A DNA stretch of 64,000 nt, taken from the NCBI RefSeq assembly GCF_025837155.1, contig NZ_CP107549.1, forward strand, positions 2,356,001 to 2,420,000, written 5' to 3'. Source of the stretch: Pseudomonas sp. Z8(2022). Lineage in GTDB: Bacteria; Pseudomonadota; Gammaproteobacteria; Pseudomonadales; Pseudomonadaceae. Shown one piece after another: positions 31,127-40,798 of the stretch. Position 1 is the stretch's first letter. Every line of letters starts with the position of its first letter. A model generated the notes under the pieces. The model did no database searches and had not been told where the DNA came from. It saw nothing but the letters and a program-made list of their open reading frames with translations. The translations under genes were made by a program, and so were the position numbers.

Positions 31127-32593
31127 ATGGGCGCCTGGATCAGCAATCTCTCTCTCAAGTACAAGTTCTGGGCGGTCAATGCCGTTGCCTTCGTTATCAG
31201 TCTGATGCTGGTGCTGTTCGCCCTGCATATCGAGCAGCAAGCCCGCAGCAGCGATGCCAGGCTGGCCGCCGCCGAGCAGGCGCGCCTGCTGCAACAGTGG
31301 CCACAGCAGGCGCCATTGCCCGGCACGACCAACATTCAGGTGCTGCAGGGCAACAGCCTGCCGGGCGCTCAGGGCGCAGCTGACGCCAGCGGTTGGCAGA
31401 CAATCCAGCACGATGCCTGGTTTGGTGATTCGCCTGTGATCGGCGCGCAGCGGGTCACCCTCAGCGACGGACGCAACCTGGCGGTCACGGCCCGCGCACC
31501 CAGTCTGCTTGACCTGTTTGCCCAGCACGCCCTCACCTACGCCCTTGCGGTCGCAGTGCTGATGCTCCTGCTGCTGGCCGCTTCGCAGTTGCTGATCCGC
31601 TTCCTGCTCAGCCACCTCAACACCCTCAAGGACGTAATGCTGCAGGCCGAGCGCAGTGGCGACCTGTCGTTGCGCGTGCCACTGGAAAGCCGCGATGAGG
31701 TCGGCCAGATGGCTGCAGCATTCAATGCCATGCAGGCCGGTTACCAGCGCGTGGTCGGCACGGTCGGCCAGGTCGCCAACGAACTGAACAGTGGCACCCG
31801 TGACATGGCCGAGCGCATGGATGCAGTGCGCCAGGGCATGCTCAGCCAGCAGAGCGAAACCGATCAGGCTGCCACCGCGATCAACGAGATGTCGGCAACC
31901 GTGCAGCACATCGCCGAGCACGCCGGCACCACCCGCGATCAGTCGCTGAACGCCGATCAACTGGCCCGCGCCGGCCAGCAGGTGGTCGAACGCGTCGAGC
32001 AGTCCATCGCGGCGCTGTCTCAGGGTGTGCAGCAAAGTGCCGGCAGCATCGAGCGTCTGGCCGAAGACAGCCAGCACATCAGCCGCGTGGTCGGGGTGAT
32101 CCATGGTATCGCCGAGCAGACCAACCTGCTGGCCCTCAACGCCGCCATCGAAGCTGCCCGCGCCGGTGAAATGGGCCGAGGCTTCGCCGTGGTCGCCGAC
32201 GAGGTACGCAACCTCGCCAAACGCGTGCAGGAATCCACCGACGAGATCACCCAGATGATCGGTAATCTGCAGGACGGCACCCGTGACGCTGTGGAGTTCA
32301 TGCGCGAAAGCTCGGAAAACGCCAACCACTGCGTACAGCTGGCGCAGGAGGCCGGCGAATCGCTGGCAGCGATCACCGCCGCCGTGACTCTGATGCGTGA
32401 CAGCAATACGCAGATCGCCGTGGCCGCAACCCAGCAAAGCCAAGTTGCCGAGGAAATGAGCCGCTCGGTGGTCGGCATCCGCGACGTCACCGAGCAGACG
32501 GTCGGCCAGACCCTCGATTCGGCCGCAATCAGCCAGCAGCTCGCCCAGCTCGCAGGCGAGCTGAGCAAGGCCATCAGTCAACTGCGGCTGTAG
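31127..32593 (+). CDS. Methyl-accepting chemotaxis protein
   Basis: This is a 488-aa transmembrane chemoreceptor. Two membrane helices (about residues 12-36 and 142-165) flank a short periplasmic domain of about 105 residues that I cannot assign to a ligand family. A HAMP domain and a long signalling coiled coil follow, with the conserved hairpin tip ([20 protein letters not shown], then [15 protein letters not shown]). The ATG ([15 protein letters not shown]) was preferred to a TTG 84 nt upstream. No CheR-binding C-terminal pentapeptide is visible. A transcript with tatD is possible. Confidence 0.92.
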   Translation: MGAWISNLSLKYKFWAVNAVAFVISLMLVLFALHIEQQARSSDARLAAAEQARLLQQWPQQAPLPGTTNIQVLQGNSLPGAQGAADASGWQTIQHDAWFGDSPVIGAQRVTLSDGRNLAVTARAPSLLDLFAQHALTYALAVAVLMLLLLAASQLLIRFLLSHLNTLKDVMLQAERSGDLSLRVPLESRDEVGQMAAAFNAMQAGYQRVVGTVGQVANELNSGTRDMAERMDAVRQGMLSQQSETDQAATAINEMSATVQHIAEHAGTTRDQSLNADQLARAGQQVVERVEQSIAALSQGVQQSAGSIERLAEDSQHISRVVGVIHGIAEQTNLLALNAAIEAARAGEMGRGFAVVADEVRNLAKRVQESTDEITQMIGNLQDGTRDAVEFMRESSENANHCVQLAQEAGESLAAITAAVTLMRDSNTQIAVAATQQSQVAEEMSRSVVGIRDVTEQTVGQTLDSAAISQQLAQLAGELSKAISQLRL

Positions 32594-32604
32594 ATCCCCG
32601 CCGG

Positions 32605-32706
32605 CTAGATGGCGTGATCAGGCATCAACCTATCTGCGCCATAGCCAGCGGCAATTCGTCGAGCACTCGCGACAACCCTAGACTCACGCCATCTAGTCGA
32701 GGGTTG
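32605..32706 (+). promoter_or_regulatory. Structured leader of the Mpo1-like gene with sequestered RBS
   Basis: A hairpin pairs CAACCCT (32673-32679) with AGGGTTG (32700-32706), extended by GACT/AGTC, loop CACGCCATCT. The Shine-Dalgarno GAGGG is inside the right arm, 7 nt from the ATG. A perfect 13-bp inverted repeat, CTAGATGGCGTGA (32605-32617) with TCACGCCATCTAG (32684-32696), covers exactly the hairpin loop, so an alternative or pseudoknotted pairing is possible. Confidence 0.5.
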
Positions 32707-32710
32707 CATC

Positions 32711-33067
32711 ATGAGCAAACGTCATACCGATCTGCTGTCCTGGCAATGGCGCCACTATGCCGACCAGCACAGGCACCCCACCAATCTGTTGCTGCACCTG
32801 ATCGCCGTACCGCTGTTTCTGCTGTCACTGATACTGCTGGCGATCGGGCTCTGGCACATGGGCTTCATACCCGTGGTTCTTGGCGCCATCGGCCTCTATG
32901 CCGCCCTGGCCCTGCAGGCGCATGGTCATCGCCTGGAGCAGAATCAGCCGGAACCTTTCACTGGCAAGCGAGATGCATTCAAGCGCCTGTTGCTGGAACA
33001 GTGCATCACCTTTCCGCGCTTCGTGTTCACTGGCGGCTGGTGGCGCGCCTGGCGCAAACGCAGGTAG
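32711..33067 (+). CDS. Mpo1-like (DUF962) membrane protein
   Basis: This 118-aa protein carries the DUF962/Mpo1 pattern: HRHPTNLLLHLIAVPLFLLS near the N-terminus, two hydrophobic helices, and QAHGHRLEQNQPEPF. The spaced histidines are the metal ligands of the family; yeast Mpo1 is a 2-hydroxy fatty acid dioxygenase. The bacterial function is unproven. The gene is preceded by an unusual structured leader that would hide its ribosome binding site, and it is convergent with a thioesterase gene 30 nt downstream. Confidence 0.8.
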   Translation: MSKRHTDLLSWQWRHYADQHRHPTNLLLHLIAVPLFLLSLILLAIGLWHMGFIPVVLGAIGLYAALALQAHGHRLEQNQPEPFTGKRDAFKRLLLEQCITFPRFVFTGGWWRAWRKRR

Positions 33068-33097
33068 TCGGGCCGGCCTCAACCGCGCCTTATCTGA

Positions 33098-33913
33098 TTA
33101 GCCAAACACCGTGACGGTCTGCCGGCTAAGGGCGATCAACTGACCAGCCGAGCTCCACAGCGCAGCAGCCACATGACCGTAACCATCGCGGGCATGTTCG
33201 ATGTCCGCGTGATACAGGCACCAGTCGTCACTGGTGAGACTCTGCAACGGCTGAACGAACTCGATGGTCCAGGTCAGCGAGCTGCCTGGGGCCGGGCTTT
33301 TCAGATGCGACAGCAGCGCCGGCGGCCAGGCATCGACCAGCGCCAGCAGGTGAGCCTCGCTGAGCGCCTGCGGCTCGCCGTCCTCGCGCAAGCGCACCCA
33401 GCCACCCATCTGTCGTGACGGATTGTTGCTGAACGGCATGCCACCGACGCCCCAGCGCATGGCCAGAAAACGTGTGAATTCCGGTGTGACATTGCGCACG
33501 TAAGACAGCTCCTGGCACTGCTCTACCGGCGGCATCTGCGGCGCGGCAAGCGCCTGCACTGAGATTGCCGACGGACGGGAGGCGCCGAAACTGCCCTGCA
33601 CCACCGTCACCACCTGACCGTCCTGAACGGCGCGCAGAAGCATCTGGCTGACGGCCTTGCCTTCACGCAGCACTTCGGCCTGGAAGCTGACCGGCACATC
33701 CGGTGCCGCCGGGCCGACGAAGGTGATCGCCAGCGAGCGCACAGGTCGCCCCTCCGGTACCTTGGCGCGCATCGCCTCGAAAGCCAGCGCTGCAACCAGC
33801 CCGCCGAAACTCGCACGCCCTTGACCCCATTCGGGTGGAATCATCACCGCCTCGGGATTGCGACGCACCGCATCGAGCATCTCGGAAAAGACCATACGCA
33901 CCTCATGACTCAT
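33098..33913 (-). CDS. Acyl-CoA thioesterase (double hotdog)
   Basis: This 271-aa protein has the TesB-like double-hotdog fold: an N-terminal half with WGQGRASFGGLVAALAFEAM and SLAITFVGPAAPDVPVSFQAEV, and a C-terminal half with GGWVRLREDGEPQALSEAHLLALVDAWPPALL and LTWTIEFVQPLQ. It probably hydrolyses acyl-CoA thioesters. The ATG is preceded by few purines (weak ribosome binding site). A 32-codon ORF lies upstream in the same orientation, ending 63 nt before this start. Confidence 0.8.
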   Translation of the reverse strand: MSHEVRMVFSEMLDAVRRNPEAVMIPPEWGQGRASFGGLVAALAFEAMRAKVPEGRPVRSLAITFVGPAAPDVPVSFQAEVLREGKAVSQMLLRAVQDGQVVTVVQGSFGASRPSAISVQALAAPQMPPVEQCQELSYVRNVTPEFTRFLAMRWGVGGMPFSNNPSRQMGGWVRLREDGEPQALSEAHLLALVDAWPPALLSHLKSPAPGSSLTWTIEFVQPLQSLTSDDWCLYHADIEHARDGYGHVAAALWSSAGQLIALSRQTVTVFG

Positions 33914-33976
33914 GGATGGCGACGATCTTAGGGGATGGCACCAACCGAACGATAGCCCGAGAAAAGGCCTGAACGG

Positions 33977-34075
33977 TCATATTGCCGGCGAGAATGTCGC
34001 CCTATCGGCCTGGGGAAAATCGCCATGCAGTGCCAGCAACGCATCGTCTGCACAGGGCCAGGCGAAATCGTTCAT
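33977..34075 (-). CDS. Possible small protein or leader peptide (32 aa)
   Basis: A 32-codon ORF (MNDFAWPCADDALLALHGDF, ending RATFSPAI) has an excellent ribosome binding site, GGGAGGAACGATC-ATG, held in the loop of a perfect 10-bp hairpin. It lies between the end of tgpA and the thioesterase start, on the same strand as both. It may be a leader peptide for the thioesterase gene, a small protein, or the start of a decayed gene. No family is recognised. Confidence 0.35.
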   Translation of the reverse strand: MNDFAWPCADDALLALHGDFPQADRATFSPAI

Positions 34076-34098
34076 GATCGTTCCTCCCGAACGATCAT
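34074..34098 (-). promoter_or_regulatory. Hairpin presenting a ribosome binding site
   Basis: ATGATCGTTC and GAACGATCAT are perfect 10-bp arms around a 5-nt loop; on the minus strand the loop is GGGAG, the Shine-Dalgarno of the 32-codon ORF, and the right arm ends at its start codon. As DNA it could also be a dimeric protein-binding site. Confidence 0.5.
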
Positions 34099-34149
34099 CG
34101 CTCCCAGCTAATGCCCCGGCCATCGACTCGCACAAGTGACCAAAGGTCG

Positions 34150-36135
34150 CTAACGCGACGCGCGCCAGGGCAATGCCCGGCGCAAATCGCTCAACGCATG
34201 CAGCAACGCCGCACGCGAAGCTGGCTCGCCGGCATAACGCTGCTGCTCGAAGCAACGTGCGAACGCTTCGATCTGCGCTGCCTGCTCAGGCAATTGTCGG
34301 GCAGCACGCAGCGCGAAGGAGCGCGCGCCCTCGCCAGGCTCCCGGCGCACGGCATGACTTGCCAGCAAACGCTCGAATTTGCGGAATGCCTGGCGCTGCG
34401 GGTCGGCGCGCTGCTGCCAGGGTTTGAGCAACCACAACGCCAGCAGCCCCAGCAACAGTGCCCCCGTTCCCACCAGGCCCAGAGCCAGGCGCTGCCAGTC
34501 GAGGCTGCCGAGCCAGCTCTGTAGCAGCTTCATTTGCTGTTCGCCCTGATAGCCCAGTACCCAGCGCTGCCAACCGTAATTGAGGCTCTCCCAGCTCATG
34601 CGCAACTGGTTGAGCCAGGCCAGTTCGCGGTAACGCAGCGGCGAGAACGGCTGGTCATCGAGAAAGCCGTCCTCTTCCGACAGGGCCTCTTCAAGACCCC
34701 GTTCGATACGTTCGGGGGCGACCTGGAAGGTGGGATCGACACTGCGCCAGCCCTGTCCCGGCTGCCAGTACTCGACCCAGGCGTGTGCATCGAACTGGCG
34801 CACCTGGATGTAGTTGCCGTTGGGGTTGAGCTCCCCGCCCTGGTAACCGGCGACAACCCGCGCAGGAATGCCCGCTGCGCGCAGTACGAAGGTCATGGCG
34901 CCGGCGTAGTGCGCGCAGAAGCCGCGCCGGGTGTTGAACAGGAAATCGTCGATGCTGTCAGCCCCCAGCGGCTGCGGGCGCAAGGTATAGACGTAGGGTT
35001 CACGGTTGAAATGCTGCAGCAATGCCGCCACCAGCTCATCGCTCTGCGGGTACTGCGCCTGCAACTCGGCCGCCCAGGCGCGACTACGGGGGTCGCCCTG
35101 CTCGGGCAACTGTAGCGCCAGGCGCAACCCAGGCGGCCTGGCCTGCCCTTCACGCACGGCCTTTGGCCAGGAGCGCACCTGATACAGCATTGGCCGATCC
35201 ACCGGGCGCAGACGCTGCCAGCGGAAGTCGCTCATCATTCGCCCGCTATCCTGGGCCATCTCGCCGACATCCAGGGCGAACAGCCAGCGCTTGCCACTGG
35301 GCTGCATGATGATGCTGTAATCCAGCGGTTCTCCCGCCTTGCTCCATTGCGGCGCTACCGGCACATCGGCGTAAGCGGACTGCGACCAGCGCCGGCCATC
35401 GAAGCGCTCCAGCGTCAAGGCCCGCCAGTACAGCTCGGCTCGCGGCGGCACCTCGCCCTCGAAACTGGCACGAAAGGCCAATGCCGAAGACCGGCCAAGC
35501 TCGGCGATATCGGCCGGCTCCATGCTGTCCGACAAACCGGTGACACCCTTGTCGCTGGGTAACGGCAACGACCACAACGGTCCCATGCGCGGGAAGAACA
35601 CGAACAGCAGCACCATCAGCGGTAACGCCTGCAGCATGAGACTGCCAGCCAGACGCAGGGTCGGCCAGGGACGCTCGGCAAAGCCACTGTGCTGCAGGCC
35701 GACCAGCGCAGCCAGCAGTGCGGTGACCGGCAGCAGGCTGTAGAGCGCGGCCAGGATGTCGTCCTCGAACAGGTAGGCAGTCACCACACAGAAGAACCCC
35801 AGGAAGATCACCACCAGCGCGTCGCGCCGCGAGCGCATCTCCAATAGTTTCAGGGTAAAGGTGGCGATCAGCAGCACCGCTGCTGCGTCCAGCCCTACCA
35901 GCGTGCCGCGCGACAGCAGAATGCCGGCCAGTACCAGCAGCACCAGCCCGCCCTTGGCCCAGCCATTGGGATAGCGCGCGCGCATGCGGAAGATCTGCAC
36001 GCGCCAACCTGCGGCAGCGAGCCACAGGGCAATCATCCACATCGGCAGGTGCACCAGGTGCGGCACGATCACCAGCACCTGAGCCACCAGCAGCCAGATC
36101 AGGGCGACCCGCGGAATCCCTGGCAGACGGCTCAT
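34150..36135 (-). CDS. tgpA: Transglutaminase-like membrane protein TgpA
   Basis: TgpA (661 aa) is an inner-membrane protein with a periplasmic transglutaminase-like domain, essential in P. aeruginosa. It has an N-terminal DUF3488 membrane region of five or six helices (residues about 8-190), a periplasmic transglutaminase core, and one C-terminal helix (LALGLVGTGALLLGLLALWLL) before a cytoplasmic tail. The catalytic triad is visible: Cys at about residue 407 in RRGFCAHYAGAMTFVLRAAG, His in QFDAHAWVEYWQ and Asp in RSVDPTF. Its start overlaps the end of the DUF58 gene by 4 nt, forming the conserved MoxR-DUF58-TgpA operon. Substrate unknown. Confidence 0.93.
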   Translation of the reverse strand: MSRLPGIPRVALIWLLVAQVLVIVPHLVHLPMWMIALWLAAAGWRVQIFRMRARYPNGWAKGGLVLLVLAGILLSRGTLVGLDAAAVLLIATFTLKLLEMRSRRDALVVIFLGFFCVVTAYLFEDDILAALYSLLPVTALLAALVGLQHSGFAERPWPTLRLAGSLMLQALPLMVLLFVFFPRMGPLWSLPLPSDKGVTGLSDSMEPADIAELGRSSALAFRASFEGEVPPRAELYWRALTLERFDGRRWSQSAYADVPVAPQWSKAGEPLDYSIIMQPSGKRWLFALDVGEMAQDSGRMMSDFRWQRLRPVDRPMLYQVRSWPKAVREGQARPPGLRLALQLPEQGDPRSRAWAAELQAQYPQSDELVAALLQHFNREPYVYTLRPQPLGADSIDDFLFNTRRGFCAHYAGAMTFVLRAAGIPARVVAGYQGGELNPNGNYIQVRQFDAHAWVEYWQPGQGWRSVDPTFQVAPERIERGLEEALSEEDGFLDDQPFSPLRYRELAWLNQLRMSWESLNYGWQRWVLGYQGEQQMKLLQSWLGSLDWQRLALGLVGTGALLLGLLALWLLKPWQQRADPQRQAFRKFERLLASHAVRREPGEGARSFALRAARQLPEQAAQIEAFARCFEQQRYAGEPASRAALLHALSDLRRALPWRASR

Positions 36136-37085
36136 GGCTGTGCTCCGAATAGCGCCAGGGCACGCAGACAGGCGTCGCGGTGGCCATCGCCGTAATCCGG
36201 GGCGATCACCTGCCCCGGCAGTTGCAGACCGAATGCCTGCTGCCGCTCGGAAAACTGCAGCACCCAGTAGCAGAGCAGCGACAGACGCATTTCGCTGTCA
36301 CCAGCCAGGCTGTCGAAGTGCAGCCATACATCGCGTCCGCTGAGCATGGCGAAGTCCTTGACCAGCAGACCCTGACCACGCGAATAGGCCTTCCAGTCCA
36401 GACGACGCCTCGAGTCACCCGGCTGATAATCGCGCAGCCCCTGGAAATCGTCGGCACCTTGGCCACGGGCACGCATGCCCTCTTCCGCCTCGTCGCCCAG
36501 CCCCGCAGACAGCGGCAGATCACCTTCCAGCGGCCGCGGATAGACCAGTACTGCCTGATCCAGATCGACCCAGCTCCAGGCCACCAGCAAACCCAGTGGG
36601 AAACGACTTTCCACCCGCAGGCGCTCGGGGCGCAGCCAGCCTCGTCGCATGGCGGGAAGATCCAGGTCCACTTCGGTCTGCCCTTCGAGCGGGACATCGC
36701 GCACCACCAGCTCGGCTGGCGGCCAGCCCAGTGCGATGGCCTGGTGCTCGCGCTCGCGACTTTCCAGGCGCACGCGAAAACGCGCCTGCTCGCTGGCGAA
36801 CACCGCCCCGCCACCTCCCGCCTTGAGCACCAGGCCGGCGAGGTTGCGGTAGGTATGCAGGATGGTGACGATAAATACCGACATCAGCAGGAAGGTCAGC
36901 CCATAGGCCAGGCTGTTCTGGTAGTTGATACCAACCAGCAGCATCAGCAGCAACACCACGGCAAACGCACCGCCCACGCGACTGGGCAGAATGAAGATGC
37001 GCCGCTGGTTCAGGCGCACGCTGGCTGCCGGCGGAATGCGCCGGGCCAGCCAGCGCCGCCAGAGTGGTTTCAACGCTGCGAGCAT
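36132..37085 (-). CDS. DUF58 domain-containing protein
   Basis: This 317-aa protein has two N-terminal membrane helices (GGAFAVVLLLMLLVGINYQ and AYGLTFLLMSVFIVTILHT) and a von Willebrand-like DUF58 domain marked by GADDFQGLRDYQPGDSRRRL-DWKAYSRGQGLLVKDF. The start chosen is the ATG that overlaps the MoxR stop by 1 nt (TGATG); an ATG 30 nt upstream (MAAARSAGALM) is an alternative. Genes of this kind partner a MoxR AAA+ ATPase, probably for maturation of a membrane or periplasmic complex, here with TgpA. Confidence 0.88.
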   Translation of the reverse strand: MLAALKPLWRRWLARRIPPAASVRLNQRRIFILPSRVGGAFAVVLLLMLLVGINYQNSLAYGLTFLLMSVFIVTILHTYRNLAGLVLKAGGGGAVFASEQARFRVRLESREREHQAIALGWPPAELVVRDVPLEGQTEVDLDLPAMRRGWLRPERLRVESRFPLGLLVAWSWVDLDQAVLVYPRPLEGDLPLSAGLGDEAEEGMRARGQGADDFQGLRDYQPGDSRRRLDWKAYSRGQGLLVKDFAMLSGRDVWLHFDSLAGDSEMRLSLLCYWVLQFSERQQAFGLQLPGQVIAPDYGDGHRDACLRALALFGAQP

Positions 37086-38002
37086 CAGAGCGCCGGCACT
37101 TCGCGCAGCAGCCATTGCACCAGGCTGCCACCACCATGGCCGGTGGGATCGGCACGCTCGCGCAAGCGATGGCCGACTACCGATGGCAACACCGCCTGCA
37201 CATCCTCGGGAATCACGTAATCCCGTTCGGCCAGCAGTGCCCAGGCCCTTGCCGCAGCCAGCAGCGCCAGGCTGGCGCGCGGCGACAGGCCCCAGGCGAA
37301 CTGCGGCTGGCTGCGCGTCGCCTCGACCAGACGCAGCACATAGTCGACCAGGGCATCGCTGGCACGCACCTTGGGCACCTCCGCCTGCAGGCGCGCCAGT
37401 TCGGCATGGTCGAGAATCGGTTCGATACGCGGCAACAGATCGCGTCGGGCATCGCCCAGCAACAGGGCGCGCTCGGCTGCCTGCGCCGGATACCCCAGGG
37501 ACAGCCGCATGAGAAAACGGTCGAGCTGGGATTCGGGCAGAGCGAAGGTACCACCGCTGCTGACCGGGTTCTGCGTGGCGATGACGAAGAACGGATCGGG
37601 CAGCGGCCGGGTCGCGCCCTCGATGGTCACCTGACCTTCTTCCATGGCTTCGAGCAGCGCACTCTGGCTCTTGGGGGTGGCGCGGTTGATCTCGTCCGCC
37701 AGCACCAGCTCGGCGAAGATCGGCCCCGGATGAAAGACGAACTGCCCGGTGTCCTTGTCGAACACCGAGGTGCCGAGAATGTCGCCAGGCAGCAGGTCGG
37801 AGGTGAACTGGATACGCTGGAAGCTCAGCCCCAGCACGCGCGCCAGAGCATGGCTGAGAGTGGTCTTGCCCATGCCCGGCAGGTCTTCGATCAGCAGATG
37901 ACCACGAGCCAGCAGGCAGGTCAGTGCCAGGCGCACCTGCGCCTCTTTCCCCAACAACACCTGATTGACCGAGTCGAGACAGGCATCGAGTTTGCTTCGC
38001 AT
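37085..38002 (-). CDS. MoxR family AAA+ ATPase
   Basis: This 305-aa cytosolic ATPase is of the MoxR family. Walker A is LPGMGKTTLSHALA, Walker B is LVLADEINRATPKSQSALLEAM, and sensor 1 lies in FVIATQNPVSSGGTFALPESQLDRFLMRL. A C-terminal lid domain follows (GLSPRASLALLAAARAWALL). MoxR ATPases act as chaperones, typically with von Willebrand/DUF58 partners such as the next gene. It is the first gene of the three-gene tgpA operon; its promoter should lie in the 95 nt (38003-38097) that separates it from the chemoreceptor. Confidence 0.93.
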   Translation of the reverse strand: MRSKLDACLDSVNQVLLGKEAQVRLALTCLLARGHLLIEDLPGMGKTTLSHALARVLGLSFQRIQFTSDLLPGDILGTSVFDKDTGQFVFHPGPIFAELVLADEINRATPKSQSALLEAMEEGQVTIEGATRPLPDPFFVIATQNPVSSGGTFALPESQLDRFLMRLSLGYPAQAAERALLLGDARRDLLPRIEPILDHAELARLQAEVPKVRASDALVDYVLRLVEATRSQPQFAWGLSPRASLALLAAARAWALLAERDYVIPEDVQAVLPSVVGHRLRERADPTGHGGGSLVQWLLREVPAL

Positions 38003-38097
38003 CGTTCGCTCCTTATGCAGAACGTCGATGCTACTGGGGCGCCGGCATGAGGCATAGCGCTGCGCAAACTTTGCTGACGAATCTGTGAGGCCAGCCG

Positions 38098-40065
38098 CTA
38101 TGCCAGTCGAAACTGCCCGGCCATGCCCTGCAGCTCACGGCCCAGTTCGGCCAGCTCGATGCTCGAGGCCGCGGTTTCGTCCATCGCGCTGGCCGACTGG
38201 TCGGCAATATCGCGGATCGAGGTGACGCTGCGGTTGATTTCCTCGGCCACGGCCGTCTGCTGCTCGGCCGCCGCGGCAATCTGCTGGTTCATCTCCGAGA
38301 TCAGGCTCACCGCCTCGGCAATGGCCGTCAGTGCGCCCTCGGTCTGGTTGGCATCGCCTACCGTCAGGCTCACCAGGCTGGCGCTCTGCTCCATATCGGT
38401 CACGGCACGGCGGCTGCCTTCGCGCAGGGCGGCGATCAGCGATTCGATCTCTGCCGTGGATTGCTGCGTGCGTTTGGCCAGGGCGCGTACCTCGTCGGCG
38501 ACCACCGCGAAGCCGCGTCCCTGTTCGCCGGCACGCGCCGCCTCGATTGCCGCGTTGAGCGCCAGCAGGTTGGTCTGCTCGGCGACGCTCTTGATCACAT
38601 CGAGCACCGCATCGATACGCTGGGTGTCCTGGCTGAGGCGCTGGATGCTCTGCGTGGTGGCGTCCATGGCCTCGGCCAACTGCGCGATGCGCTGCAGGGT
38701 CTGGCGCACCACCTGGCTGCCTGCACCGACGCGCTGATCGGCCTGTTCGGTGGAAGCTGCGGCCGCTTCGGCGTTGCGCGCCACCTCGTGCACCGTGGCA
38801 GTCATCTCGCTCATCGCGGTGGCGACCTGATCGGTTTCCAGTTTCTGGCCGTTGACGCCCTGCCGCGTCTGCTCGGCGGTCGCCGAAAGCGTCTGGGCCG
38901 AGCTGGATATCTGCGCCACCCCGCCCTGCAGGCGCCCGACCATCTCGCGCAGGTTATCGGCCATGCGCTGCATGGCCGCGAGCAACAGGCCGATCTCGTC
39001 ACGACGATCCTGTTCGATACGCACACTGAGGTCGCCACCAGCGATGGACTCGGCCAGACCGATCACCCGCTTGAGCGGGCGCACGATGGCCAGGCTGATC
39101 ATGATCGCCGCACCCAGGCCGAACAGCAGGGCCAGGGCAGCGGCCACGATGATCAGGCCGCTGCTGGCCTGACGCTCGGTCCGCATGTTCTGACGCTGGG
39201 TTTCCAGGGCCAGATCGACTCGCTGCAGCAGCTGCTCGACCTGGGTGACCAGCTGCTGATAAACCTGTTTCTGTTGCTGCAGCTGGGTGGCGTATTCCTT
39301 CAGGCGCTCGTTGAACGAGTCGACGTTGACCACCACCTCGCCGAGCACTGCGGCATAGCCTGGATCATCCAGCTCATCGCGCAACTCGGCGGCCAGTGTC
39401 TGAGCCTCACCGGCCTGGGCGATTTCACTCTGCTCACTGGTTTCGTTGCGCCGGCTGGCCTCCAGACGCTGGCGCGCCTGATCCAGCGACTGCAGCAGCA
39501 ACTGATGGATCTTGCCGACCTTGCCGGCCTGCAACACCGAATCGCCGCCCTGCTCACCCTGAGAGTTCTTGAGCAGATCGACACCATCCTCGGACAGCCC
39601 TTCCTGCAGCAGATCCAGACTGTTTGCCGCGCTGACCACCAGCCAGTCGGCAGCCTGCAGGGACAGTTGCATGTTGTCGGTAAGCTCGACATAGCGGGCA
39701 AAGGCGCTGCGATAGTCGGCCAGCGCCGGTTCGACCTGCGCCATGATCGCGGCCGTGTCGCTATCGAGTTCGGCCCGCAGGGCCTGCTCGGCCAGCACAA
39801 TGGCTTCAGCCTGCTCCGCCAGACGCTCGGCGTATTGCCTGTCGCCACTCAAGGCGAACGCCTGCTCGCTCTGGCGCATGCGCAGCACCTGATCCCCAAG
39901 GGCGCTCATGCGCTGTTGCAACTCGGCGCCGGCGCTGACCTCGCGCAACGCCAGCAGGCCGGTAGCGGCCACCAGCGCCGTGAGCATCAACACCAGAGCG
40001 AAACCCAGCATCAACTTGCTGGCCGTACTCAGACTGGCCAACCGCCTGCCCAATGAGCCACCCAT
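38098..40065 (-). CDS. Methyl-accepting chemotaxis protein with large helical sensor domain
   Basis: This 655-aa chemoreceptor begins [19 protein letters not shown] behind AGGCAGGGGG. A first membrane helix (about 20-42) is followed by a periplasmic region of about 255 residues that is all-helical and coiled-coil-rich, the size and pattern of an HBM (helical bimodular) sensor as in Pseudomonas McpS. Then come a second helix ([21 protein letters not shown]), HAMP, and the signalling domain ([35 protein letters not shown]). HBM receptors bind organic acids such as TCA intermediates; the ligand here is not determined. A TAG stop lies inside a 9-bp inverted repeat (38051-38059 and 38096-38104). 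Confidence 0.9.
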   Translation of the reverse strand: MGGSLGRRLASLSTASKLMLGFALVLMLTALVAATGLLALREVSAGAELQQRMSALGDQVLRMRQSEQAFALSGDRQYAERLAEQAEAIVLAEQALRAELDSDTAAIMAQVEPALADYRSAFARYVELTDNMQLSLQAADWLVVSAANSLDLLQEGLSEDGVDLLKNSQGEQGGDSVLQAGKVGKIHQLLLQSLDQARQRLEASRRNETSEQSEIAQAGEAQTLAAELRDELDDPGYAAVLGEVVVNVDSFNERLKEYATQLQQQKQVYQQLVTQVEQLLQRVDLALETQRQNMRTERQASSGLIIVAAALALLFGLGAAIMISLAIVRPLKRVIGLAESIAGGDLSVRIEQDRRDEIGLLLAAMQRMADNLREMVGRLQGGVAQISSSAQTLSATAEQTRQGVNGQKLETDQVATAMSEMTATVHEVARNAEAAAASTEQADQRVGAGSQVVRQTLQRIAQLAEAMDATTQSIQRLSQDTQRIDAVLDVIKSVAEQTNLLALNAAIEAARAGEQGRGFAVVADEVRALAKRTQQSTAEIESLIAALREGSRRAVTDMEQSASLVSLTVGDANQTEGALTAIAEAVSLISEMNQQIAAAAEQQTAVAEEINRSVTSIRDIADQSASAMDETAASSIELAELGRELQGMAGQFRLA

Positions 40066-40192
40066 GACAACCCCCTGCCTACCGCAGCCAGCTCCCGAAT
40101 GATGGAACATAGGAGCGCAACGCTACTGGCGACAAGCCATCAGACGGCAAGATGACTGAAACAGCTAACTGGAAGTCGTTTTCAGAACCGGC

Positions 40193-40798
40193 TCAGGGAC
40201 GCTGCATCTGGAACAGGTCCCGAGTGCGGCAGTAGGCACTGCCCCCCAGACGCCCGACCAGATCGAGCTTGAGCGGGTCGAGACGGCCCTGATCGTTGAG
40301 TACCGCATCGTCGATATGCGCCAGCAGCACTTCGGCGAAGATCAGATGGCAATTGGGCTGCAGCACCGGATAAGGCTGGATCTGCGCCACGCGGCACTCG
40401 AAGGTTATCGGCGCACCGGCGACACGCGGCACATCGATACGCTCGCATGGCTGACTGGCGATGCCGCAATGGGCGAACTCGCTGACCTCGTGAGGCAGGA
40501 TCGCGGCACTGGCATTCATCGCTTCGGCCTGGGCGTAGCTGACCAGTTGAATCGCCAGTTCGCCGCTGGCCTGGGCATTGCGCAGGCTGTCCTTGAGACT
40601 GCCGTCGTCGCGGGTGTTGACGTTCACCAGCAGGGTTGGCGGATTGTCGCTAATCACCTGAAAGAAGCTGAACGGCGCCAGGTTGGCCACACCATCGACC
40701 GAACGGGTCGAGACCCAGGCAATGGGCCGCGGAGTGACGCTGGAAGCCAGCCAGCGATAAGCCTCGAGCGGGCTCAGATCGGCGAAATCGAGCTGCAT
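40193..40798 (-). CDS. Flavin reductase-like domain protein
   Basis: This 201-aa protein belongs to the FMN-binding split-barrel (DIM6/NTAB, flavin reductase-like) family. Typical features are ASSVTPRPIAWVSTRSVDGVANLAPFSFF near the N-terminus, which binds FMN, and HLIFAEVLLAHIDDAVL. Such proteins bind FMN and act as flavin reductases or small oxygenases. The ATG overlaps the stop of the upstream lipoprotein gene by one base (TGATG), so translation is coupled to an unrelated-looking envelope protein. Confidence 0.85.
   Translation of the reverse strand: MQLDFADLSPLEAYRWLASSVTPRPIAWVSTRSVDGVANLAPFSFFQVISDNPPTLLVNVNTRDDGSLKDSLRNAQASGELAIQLVSYAQAEAMNASAAILPHEVSEFAHCGIASQPCERIDVPRVAGAPITFECRVAQIQPYPVLQPNCHLIFAEVLLAHIDDAVLNDQGRLDPLKLDLVGRLGGSAYCRTRDLFQMQRP

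Noticed and set aside
40066..40192. Sigma-28 promoter for the HBM-type chemoreceptor
   Set aside because: The only GCCG-type -10 candidate is preceded at the right distance by TAGC, not TAAA, so the match is too weak.
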